Source of the DNA: CAYNST01 sp964399955
GTDB lineage: Bacteria > Pseudomonadota > Gammaproteobacteria > Pseudomonadales > Cellvibrionaceae
NCBI GenBank assembly: GCA_964399955.1
Contig: CAYNST010000009.1
Span: 1-57,757 of the forward strand
Direction of reading: 5' to 3'
DNA length: 57,757 nt
The notes under the pieces are model-generated. The model saw only the letters and a list, made by a program, of their open reading frames with translations, did not search any database and was not told the origin of the DNA. Made by a program: the position numbers and the translations under genes. Shown here in pieces: positions 51,484-57,757 of the stretch (position 1 is the first letter of the stretch; every line of letters starts with the position of its first letter).

Positions 51484-52002
51484 GTGTTCTGGGAGCTGAT
51501 AGCCACCGTGTTCGCGGGCCTGGGAGCGGCCGGTATGGTGCTGGCAGCGCGAGCACTCGGCGGGCGCCGGATTCCGCGTTGCACGGTACCTGTCGCCGCT
51601 GGGTTGGCGATGCTCGGGTTCCAGATTCACAGCGAGTACAGCTGGTACGCTCACCAGCGCAGCTTGTTGCCCGACGGGGTCGTGGTGGTATCAACCGTAG
51701 AGGACAGCACGGCCTGGCGCCCATGGAGCTGGGTTATTCCGCAGACTGTGCGCTTTATGGCCGTAGATGCAGCGGGCGCGGCGGCGAACCGGCATAACGC
51801 AGAAGTCATGCTTGCGGACCTCTATTTTTTTGAACGCAGGCTCGCCGCCAAGCGCGTGCCGCAGGTGGTTCATTGCGGACAGGCCGCCCGGGCCAATCTT
51901 TCTGACAGTTTGGATATTCCCGCCCCCGGGGAGTCCCTGAGTAAGCTCTGGCGGCGGCTGCCGAAGCATGACCCACTCCTGCTGGCGCTGTGCTCCGGTT
52001 GA
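51484..52002 (+). CDS. Membrane-anchored protein of unknown function
   Basis: The gene encodes 172 aa. It starts at GTG 51484, 15 bp after the symporter. Two hydrophobic stretches near the N-terminus (LIATVFAGLGAAGMVLAARA, CTVPVAAGLAMLGFQI) are followed by a mostly soluble ~120-residue part with YSWYAHQRSLLPDGVVVVST and WSWVIPQTVRFMAVD. No domain is recognised. Tight spacing suggests co-transcription with the transporter. Confidence 0.7.
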   Translation: MFWELIATVFAGLGAAGMVLAARALGGRRIPRCTVPVAAGLAMLGFQIHSEYSWYAHQRSLLPDGVVVVSTVEDSTAWRPWSWVIPQTVRFMAVDAAGAAANRHNAEVMLADLYFFERRLAAKRVPQVVHCGQAARANLSDSLDIPAPGESLSKLWRRLPKHDPLLLALCSG

Positions 52003-52190
52003 GCCTGGCCGCAGGGCGCTCCCGGTACTTGTGCGCGCGACTGGATTTGCCCCCGAAACTGCCGTTTAGGATTCCTCGTCCTTTCCTGGTTGGCACACGT
52101 ATTTGAATCATCAGCCGGGCCGGTGGCGCCTCTCGTCAAATAAAGCGGAGGCCCAGAACCCCTGGCGGTTCAATTTGAGGCAGGGCATCA

Positions 52191-52862
52191 GTGGCGACAT
52201 CCAAAATCCACCACCGCTTGAGTCTGGTATTGCAGACAATTTTATTTATTCAGATAGTGATTGCGCTGTTGCAAAGGCATTGGGTAACGGCACTGTTTGC
52301 GACCGGTATTCTATTTTTGACCTTGGCGCCCTTTGTGTTGGCAAACAAACTTCGCGTGCGTGTCCCACCGCAATTTCAGTTGATGACAATCGCCATTGTC
52401 TTTGCCGCCCTGTTTTTAGGTGAAATGCGCAATTATTTTGAGCGCTTCTGGTGGTGGGATTTGGCTCTTCATGCAGTGACGGGGTTTCTCATGGGTATCG
52501 TGGGCTTTCTTCTGGTGTATGTTTTCCATGGCAAAGGCGGAGAAGACCTGCGACAAAAATCCGCGTTTGTGGCTTTTTTTGCGTTCACTTTTGCGCTGTC
52601 TGCAGGAACCGTATGGGAAATTGCCGAATACCTGCTGGATCAGCTATTAGACCTGAATCTTCAGAAGCCCATGTTGGGTGACCCGTCCGGTCTTACGGAT
52701 ACGATGATTGATCTGATGATCGACGCGCTGGGTGCCGCCGTGGTCTGCATCTACGGGTACTTTCATCTGAAAAATCCGGCAACAGAGTCGTTTCTGGAGC
52801 GCTGGATCTGCTTTTTCATAGCCAAAAACCCCCGGTTTTTCAAGCGGAGAAGCAGAGCATAA
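52191..52862 (+). CDS. Multispanning membrane protein, DUF2238-like
   Basis: The gene encodes 223 aa with six or so hydrophobic helices. WWWDLALHAVTGFLMGIVGF, AGTVWEIAEYLLDQ and LTDTMIDLMIDALGAAVVCI recall the conserved acidic and aromatic positions of DUF2238/YjdF-type proteins. The function of that family is unknown. GTG 52191 follows TTGAGGCAGGGC. The C-terminus is strongly basic (RFFKRRSRA). It is convergent with the DHA2 exporter. Confidence 0.75.
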   Translation: MATSKIHHRLSLVLQTILFIQIVIALLQRHWVTALFATGILFLTLAPFVLANKLRVRVPPQFQLMTIAIVFAALFLGEMRNYFERFWWWDLALHAVTGFLMGIVGFLLVYVFHGKGGEDLRQKSAFVAFFAFTFALSAGTVWEIAEYLLDQLLDLNLQKPMLGDPSGLTDTMIDLMIDALGAAVVCIYGYFHLKNPATESFLERWICFFIAKNPRFFKRRSRA

Positions 52863-52954
52863 TGCGGTAAAGCCGGTTGTTTGTGCATAGGCTACTTTCG
52901 GACCCGCAAGGGCGTGGGTTGTTATTCTTGAAAATTCGGAATATCGGCAACTGC

Positions 52955-54457
52955 TCATCCGGAGCGGCCGGGCTTATGTCCTGTGACCTCTGCGCCGGCG
53001 TTGCAGGGCAGTTTGATAAAGACTATGGACGCCAGCATTACCATCAGACCCATAGCCATGAATGCACGGCTGAAGTCTACCAGGGCCAGAGTCTCGCGGC
53101 CGGTCGACAGCAACAGGGACGAGTTCAGGATTAAAGCGCTGAGCGCAATTGCCAATACCATGGAAACCTGCTGCAGCATGGAGGAGAGAGTGGCGGCAGA
53201 GCTGCGTTGTTGATCTGCTATATCTGCAAATGCCAGGGTGTTGAGTGCCGTATACTGCATTGAGCGGGTAAGGCCTGCAAAAAACAAGGTAAGCATGATT
53301 GCCCATTTTGCTGTTTCCCCGTCGAAAAAAGCGCAAGCGGCAATGGAAAGGCCGCACAACAGACCATTGATGATCAGCACCGTCCTGAAACCGTAGGCTT
53401 GCAGCGTTATTGTGGTCACGGTCTTCATGCCCAAATTGCCAAGAAAGTATACCAACAGGTAGCCGCCTGCCTCCAAAGGGCTGAGGCCAAAGCCAACCTG
53501 AAACAAAAGCGGCAGCAAAAATGGAGTGGAATTGATGCCCGTGCGAATATAAGTGCCCGCCCACAGCGTAGACATTGCGAAGGTTTTTATACGAAATGCG
53601 GTGAGACTTAGCAGCGGCTTGGGGCTTCTTTTAAGGTGACAAACTGCAAACCAAGCCAGAGTGACGCCAAACAGCACCAGCAGGCCAGAGTGAACGGGCG
53701 CAATATGACGGTGAGCAAAAGACTCCAGCCCATACAAGAGGCACAACAATGCACCCGCAGACAATAAAAACCCCGCCAGGTCAAACGGCTTGCTTGTATC
53801 CGCAGGCTGCGCGGGGATCACCCGCCAGGCCAGAGAAAACGCGATGATGCCCAAGGGTAAATTAATATAGAAATTCCAACGCCAGGAAAAATAGGTGGTT
53901 ATGAACCCGCCCAGCACAGGGCCAATCACCGGGGCAATCAGCGCTGGCCAGGTAATCCAGGCGGTTGCCTGGATGAGTTCCGACTTGCGGGTATTGCGCA
54001 ATACCAACACCCGCCCCACCGGCGTCATGAAGGCTCCACCCAGCCCTTGCACGGCGCGCGCCGCAATGAACTCGGGCAAACTTCCGGCGGCGCCGCAAGC
54101 CACCGAGGCAAGCGTAAATACAACAATTGCCAATAAAAAAATCCGTCGCGCTCCGAACCGGTCGGACATCCAGCCGGAAAGCGGTACGAAGGTGGCAACC
54201 GCAAGAATATACACGCTGATGCCAATGCTCAGGTCCAGGGCGGGAACACCAAAGCTTTGCGCCATTTTGGGCAAGGATGTGGCAATGATGGCGCTGTCGA
54301 GCAATACCATGAAAAACGAGCAGCCGACGATCAACGCAACCAGGCGCGCCCGCCGGTCTTGCATGGGTCTTGAAAGCATTCCGGTGTTCACCTTCTCGTT
54401 GCTACCGCCGGCTGAGCTTGGCCGGTGTGCTGAAGCGTCTGTTGTCATTTGAGCCAA
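52955..54457 (-). CDS. DHA2-family MFS drug exporter (EmrB/QacA type)
   Basis: The gene encodes 500 aa with about 14 helices. Conserved motifs are LDSAIIATSLPKMA in helix 1, GWMSDRFGARRIFLLAIVVF (loop 2-3) and RAVQGLGGAFMTPVGRVLV. The layout fits proton-driven multidrug efflux. A Ser-rich, charged 35-residue lead precedes the first helix, and several in-frame ATGs (54445, and one near 54364) could be the real start. No EmrA-type partner gene is adjacent. Confidence 0.9.
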   Translation of the reverse strand: MAQMTTDASAHRPSSAGGSNEKVNTGMLSRPMQDRRARLVALIVGCSFFMVLLDSAIIATSLPKMAQSFGVPALDLSIGISVYILAVATFVPLSGWMSDRFGARRIFLLAIVVFTLASVACGAAGSLPEFIAARAVQGLGGAFMTPVGRVLVLRNTRKSELIQATAWITWPALIAPVIGPVLGGFITTYFSWRWNFYINLPLGIIAFSLAWRVIPAQPADTSKPFDLAGFLLSAGALLCLLYGLESFAHRHIAPVHSGLLVLFGVTLAWFAVCHLKRSPKPLLSLTAFRIKTFAMSTLWAGTYIRTGINSTPFLLPLLFQVGFGLSPLEAGGYLLVYFLGNLGMKTVTTITLQAYGFRTVLIINGLLCGLSIAACAFFDGETAKWAIMLTLFFAGLTRSMQYTALNTLAFADIADQQRSSAATLSSMLQQVSMVLAIALSALILNSSLLLSTGRETLALVDFSRAFMAMGLMVMLASIVFIKLPCNAGAEVTGHKPGRSG

Positions 54458-54672
54458 AGCAATATTTGTTTGAGCATGCGCTGGACCACTGGCGTGGCTA
54501 CCAGCGCAATTTGCTGTTATACGCGGGAACTGTGAATTGTGCCAATCTGGTTGAGGCTTGCTGCCGTCATCCAGTGCGGCGCAAAACGCTCAGTTTGATG
54601 GCAAGCGGATAATGCTGGATGCCTGAGGAGGGGGGGGAGTCCGGGAAACTGCGTGCTTGTGGAGTGAAAGCA

Positions 54673-54699
54673 GCCGCAGGGAGTTGCACTACCTGCGGC
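54673..54699 (-). terminator. Stem-loop after the porin gene
   Basis: GCCGCAGG (54673-54680) pairs with CCTGCGGC (54692-54699), a perfect 8-bp stem starting 8 bp beyond the porin stop. On the minus strand it is followed by TGCTTTCACTCC, a weak T tract. Confidence 0.55.
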
Positions 54700-54706
54700 C
54701 GGGTCA

Positions 54707-55711
54707 TCAGAAGTCGTAGCGCATCCCCAGTGACAAACCACTCGCCGTTTCGCCATCGACGCCGGGGGTACTGGGTGTGCGCGCCTGATTCCAGGGCGTT
54801 AGCGCAATGTTGGCGTCATTGCTTAGCTGGGCGTAGTTCAGGTACAACCGCAGTGCTGAGTCTATGCGGTGCTCTATGCCTACTGCCGCCAAACTGGAGT
54901 CCTGGTCATCATTGTCGTTGGTGCGTACCAAATAGTGGCCGCGCAAAAGCGTCTTTTGGGTTAGCGTGAATTCCGCTCCGCCACCCACCAGGTCGCTGTC
55001 CAGGCTATCGTCGTCGTGATCAACCGTCTGATAAAATGCCACCAGGCGGACGGACCCGGCAATTGCATAACTGCCGGCCAGTCGTACCGCTTCACGTCCC
55101 CCTGCAGAGGTGTCTTCCCCGTAAGCTTCGTACGCCACCGCCAGGTTCAACGGCCCGTCCGCATACGCCAGCGCCAGGCTCACACCGTCGTCTTGCGTAT
55201 CCACTTCCGCGTTGTCACCTTCATGCAGCGAATAAGCCAGATCAAACTGCAAATGACCAATGATGGGTGTTTGATAGTGGAGGGTATTGGGCATTCTCTC
55301 GTCAAAACGAGCGTTGCCTACGCGGGTGAGGTTTCGCATATCGCCCAATTGGTCACCAAACAAATCGGCAGGACCACGGGCACGCTTGAAGGGCGAGTCA
55401 AACTGCCCTAATCGCAACAAACCCAGGTTGCCCTGAATCCCCACAAAGGTGTCTCGCGTGCTGAAGGTTTCACCACTGCTGCGATTGAAGTCTATTTGCT
55501 GCTCAAGCTGAAAGACCGCCGTCACCCCACCAAAGTCCGTTTTACCCTTGAATCCCAGGCGGGAGGAGTTACTGGCCGCGTTGAGCTCTGAATAGTTTGC
55601 GCCATCGTCCAGATAATCCAAGGAGACATGAGCGCGGCCGTAGAGCGTGACATCGGCAAAGGCTGTCACGGGAGTCAATGCAGCAAGGATGAGAGTAGTG
55701 ATCTTTTTCAT
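54707..55711 (-). CDS. Outer-membrane porin (general Gram-negative type)
   Basis: The gene encodes 334 aa. The signal peptide (MKKITTLILAALTPVTAFA) is followed by the porin N-terminal strand DVTLYGRAHVSLDYLDDG. Alternating amphipathic segments follow, such as NSSRLGFKGKTDFGGVTAVF, LEQQIDFNRSSGETFSTRDT and LGQFDSPFKRARGPADLFG. It ends in LSLGMRYDF with the C-terminal Phe needed by the BAM machinery. The length fits a 16-strand trimeric porin. ATG 55711 follows AGGACCTCACC; the extra codons to 55729 are unlikely. Confidence 0.93.
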   Translation of the reverse strand: MKKITTLILAALTPVTAFADVTLYGRAHVSLDYLDDGANYSELNAASNSSRLGFKGKTDFGGVTAVFQLEQQIDFNRSSGETFSTRDTFVGIQGNLGLLRLGQFDSPFKRARGPADLFGDQLGDMRNLTRVGNARFDERMPNTLHYQTPIIGHLQFDLAYSLHEGDNAEVDTQDDGVSLALAYADGPLNLAVAYEAYGEDTSAGGREAVRLAGSYAIAGSVRLVAFYQTVDHDDDSLDSDLVGGGAEFTLTQKTLLRGHYLVRTNDNDDQDSSLAAVGIEHRIDSALRLYLNYAQLSNDANIALTPWNQARTPSTPGVDGETASGLSLGMRYDF

Positions 55712-56101
55712 GGTGAGGTCCTGGTTCAACTGAGGATAAAAGGCCGGTGATCATTGCAAATAACAACCACGCAGGCGGCGTATCATGGAAAGGATGTGTG
55801 ACAGGATGATGACAATCGGCTAGACCGCCGCTGTTCACCTGAATACCGGCTGCGGATCGACCCGTTCAGCAGGTTGCACTTTGCAGTTCTGGCAGTAACC
55901 GCGACGGTTTGGCTTGCCGACACCCCGCTCATAGCCGCGCATCGCCAACGGTGCAGGCCCGGAGTTCGGCCGACGAGGGCAAGCCCCTTTTTCAGGCGCG
56001 AAGCCCAGCTTTCCTGTTCTGTTTTAACTGAGCTAGGCCGCCGCCGGCCGACACGGCTTGCTGTGGGCGGCGCGCAAAAAAATTGTTGATTTTGTTATTT
56101 A

Positions 56102-56113
56102 CATAACGTTATG
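56102..56113. promoter_or_regulatory. Perfect 12-bp palindrome upstream of the esterase
   Basis: CATAACGTTATG lies in an AT-rich stretch (TTGTTATTTACATAACG). A palindromic, CG-centred site of this size fits a dimeric regulator; none is identified. Confidence 0.4.
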
Positions 56114-56135
56114 GGCGTTTTCAGCCCCAACCTTG

Positions 56136-56152
56136 GTAACAACGCGTGTTAC
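56136..56152. promoter_or_regulatory. Inverted repeat upstream of the esterase
   Basis: GTAACA-ACGCG-TGTTAC is a perfect 6-bp inverted repeat around a 5-bp centre, 154 bp before the start codon and 22 bp from the palindrome at 56102. It resembles operators of LacI or GntR regulators only in general form. Confidence 0.45.
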
Positions 56153-56306
56153 TATTCGACCCGCTGTAATTTCACCTGATGGCATATTGCAAAGTCGCCA
56201 CCGTAGCTAGGTTAAAATCCACCCAGGCGCGGTGCTGCAGCGGTATTCGCACTGTTACAACCGTTGATGCCGCCTTCCGCTCTAATCTTCAACAAAGGTA
56301 GTTCTG

Positions 56307-57633
56307 ATGGTTTTTTCACTAAAATTAGGCTTGCCACGTGTAGCTGCGGTTACCTTGGCTGCCTGTCTTGCAGCTTGTGGTGGCGATGTGCCCAATACCG
56401 GCAATTCGTCCTCAAGCAACTCCAGTTCAAGCAGTAGTTCAAGCAGCAGTTCAAGCAGCAGTTCAAGCAGCAGTTCAAGCAGCAGTTCAAGCAGCAGTTC
56501 AANNNNNNNNNNNNNNNNNNNNNNNNNNNNNNNNNNNNNNNNNNNNNNNNNNNNNNNNNNNNNNNNNNNNNNNNNNNNNNNNNNNNNNNNNNNNNNNNNN
56601 NNGCTCGTCATCCAGCAGTTCGAGTTCTTCTGGCGATCCGGTTGCATCGTCATCCAGCAGTTCCAGTTCCAGTTCCAGTTCCAGTTCGTCCAGTGGTGGC
56701 GCGGAAAATTTGGGGCCTATTGTAGAGCGCACGGATTGCCCGGCGGCCCCCCCCGAGATGGCCGATGTAACTCCGCCGCCGTTCGGGGACTTGGAAGTAC
56801 CTAAAGAAGTGTACAGCGCAATGTTGGAGCGCCAGGAGCCGTTTGCCGGTTCGCGCATTGAGTTGCCATGGCACCTGTACACGCCAGAGCAAGCTTCATC
56901 TGGTGGGAGCGAGCTGTTCCCGGTGATCATTTCCTTGCACGGCGGCTATGGGCGCGGAGATGAAGATTTTCATATCCTTCACGACGGTGTCCCCTTTATG
57001 CTGGGTTCGACCAACGGTCTGTTGACGGAAGAAAACCGCGCCAAATATCCCGCCTACATTGTCATCCCTCACTGCGTAGAATCGGCGGGTTGCCAGTTCT
57101 ACGGCAACGAGTGGGCGTCCAGTGGTGGGGCAAATTTTCAGGTGCAGGCGGAGCCGTCTCGCTACGGCTCGGCATTGATCGAGCTGATAGAGCACGTGGT
57201 TGAGACCTATCAGGTAGATCCAGCACGCATTTACGTGACCGGCGTTTCCATGGGCGGTGGTGGCACCTGGGAGTTGGTTCAGCGTCGCCCGGACCTAATT
57301 GCTGCGGCTTTTCCTCAGGCTGGACACACTCCTGCGCAGCAGTTTTTGGATGACATTGCCGCCAGCAAGGTGCCGGTGTGGGCCTTCAGCTCAACTGGCG
57401 ACAACGTAAACTCCTGGCGTGACACAGACAGTGCCGTGGAGCACATCAGCAGCCAGGGCGGTTGTGCCTGGGTGACCAAGTTTGAAAATATCGAACACAG
57501 TCACCTTTTGTGGCAACGCGCCTTTCTTGAGCCCGGCCTGTGGCCCTGGGTATTCGCCCAGAAGCAGCCGCGCGCAGGCGATGTGTTGTCCAATATTGAA
57601 AGCCTGACGCTTTCTGGTTCAGACGAAGAATAG
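56307..57633 (+). CDS. Lipoprotein esterase with poly-Ser linker (split by a gap)
   Basis: One gene interrupted by 100 N. The start MVFSLKLGLPRVAAVTLAAC is a lipoprotein signal (lipobox at Cys20 or Cys24, LAACGGD), then a long Ser linker. After the gap more Ser-rich linker leads to an alpha/beta hydrolase: VIISLHGGYGRGDED, nucleophile GVSMGGGGTW, acid FSSTGDNVNSW and His in NIEHSHLLWQ. It resembles PHB depolymerase/feruloyl esterase-type (CE1-like) enzymes. The frames before and after the gap differ by one base, which only means the 100-N length is arbitrary. AAAGG precedes ATG 56307. Confidence 0.85.
56424..56502 (+). repeat. 12-bp tandem repeat encoding the Ser linker
   Basis: Six and a half units of AGTTCAAGCAGC (the first with T at the last base) run up to the gap, each unit coding for four Ser. 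The repetitiveness probably caused the assembly break; the true copy number is unknown. Confidence 0.85.
56503..56602. other. Assembly gap of 100 N inside the esterase gene
   Basis: For the gene to stay in frame the missing length must be a multiple of three; 100 is not, so this is a placeholder. Confidence 0.95.
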
Positions 57634-57646
57634 ACGCTCCGCCTCT

Positions 57647-57674
57647 TTCACCCGGGTCCAAACGACCGGGTGAA
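57647..57674 (+). terminator. Stem-loop after the esterase gene
   Basis: TTCACCCGG (57647-57655) pairs perfectly with CCGGGTGAA (57666-57674), a 9-bp stem 13 bp past the stop, followed by TTCTCTACGGCATTTTT. It is a probable terminator with an imperfect T tract. Confidence 0.65.
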
Positions 57675-57757
57675 TTCTCTACGGCATTTTTACAATAATC
57701 ATTAGTGAGGGGCAGGGACGCTCCGCCCCGAGTACGACAATTTTTTAGGGTTGAACA
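57675..57757. other. End of window, non-coding
   Basis: This stretch contains GGGGC...GCCCC (57710-57730) followed by AATTTTTT, possibly another hairpin terminator. No gene is seen before the window ends. Confidence 0.35.

Larger units (their letters stand above)
55712..56306. other. Divergent intergenic region, porin / esterase
   Basis: About 595 bp with promoters for both genes and two inverted repeats near the esterase (listed separately). A short plus frame at 55874-56089 is not convincing. No RNA gene is seen. Confidence 0.5.

Noticed and set aside
54370..54612. 80-codon frame between the exporter and the porin
   Set aside because: It overlaps the exporter start, has no ribosome site and no family features.

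Overview
The window looks like part of the chromosome of a marine, polysaccharide-degrading gammaproteobacterium of the Cellvibrionaceae type (Cellvibrio, Saccharophagus, Teredinibacter, Simiduia and relatives). Housekeeping genes and gene orders are gammaproteobacterial: zipA-ligA, cmoAB, scpAB-rluB, acnB, miaE, lpxH-ppiB, glnS, cysS and djlA. Three secreted or lipid-anchored carbohydrate-active proteins are present. Two of them carry the long poly-serine linkers typical of that family: an AA10 polysaccharide monooxygenase with a CBM2, and a lipoprotein esterase. The third is a GH5 glycosidase lipoprotein. Genus assignment is inference; no rRNA or tRNA gene was recognised.

Layout. 1-2558: end of zipA and ligA. 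3061-6326: a small membrane protein, an AraC-type regulator and an acyl-CoA dehydrogenase. 6555-8260 (minus): cmoB and cmoA for tRNA wobble uridine modification. 8261-9182: gene-poor and broken by a 100-N scaffold gap with identical 55-bp ends. 9183-11257: a stand-alone kinase-like ATPase and an MFS transporter. 11242-15236 (minus): TrmH-type methyltransferase, pdxJ, periplasmic cyclophilin, SH3/coiled-coil membrane protein, YciI protein and a VC0807-like membrane protein. 15440-19466 (plus): PHP phosphoesterase, YciO, ScpA, ScpB and RluB. 19573-24691: flavodoxin, fadD, NfeD-like protein, patatin and dienelactone hydrolase. 24765-30102: acnB, a DUF1289 protein, miaE, lpxH and ppiB. 30394-34419: glnS, cysS and a voltage-gated channel. 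34576-38677: DnaJ-related protein, fructosamine kinase-like protein, djlA, an S1/P1 nuclease and an SDR. 38763-40967 (minus): receiver protein, double-domain KaiC-like ATPase and an unlisted 49-aa basic protein. 41413-47271: selU, GH5 lipoprotein, a DGPF/ECF42-type sigma pair and a PBP7-type endopeptidase. 47443-51468: the AA10-CBM2 protein and a DUF4212/sodium-solute symporter pair. 51484-57757: two membrane proteins of unknown function, a DHA2 exporter, a porin and the poly-Ser esterase, which is split by a second 100-N gap.

The most interesting non-genic signal is a family of about 141-bp elements with 16-bp terminal inverted repeats (core AACTATTCAGCTCA). There are three clear copies (30141-30281, 34416-34556, 43928-44069), one diverged copy (48689-48829) and one degenerate candidate (48976-49131). 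Two copies are flanked by perfect 8-bp direct repeats, so they behave like MITEs. One sits just upstream of the GH5 gene, one at the stop codon of the channel gene and one between the AA10 gene and its apparent terminator. An internal hairpin differs in sequence between copies but stays paired.

Other items worth following up are the KaiC-like/receiver operon, which keeps a Ser-Ser pair where KaiC is phosphorylated; the channel with a CaV-like TFEGWT filter; and an orphan intrinsic terminator upstream of selU that may mark a small RNA or leader.
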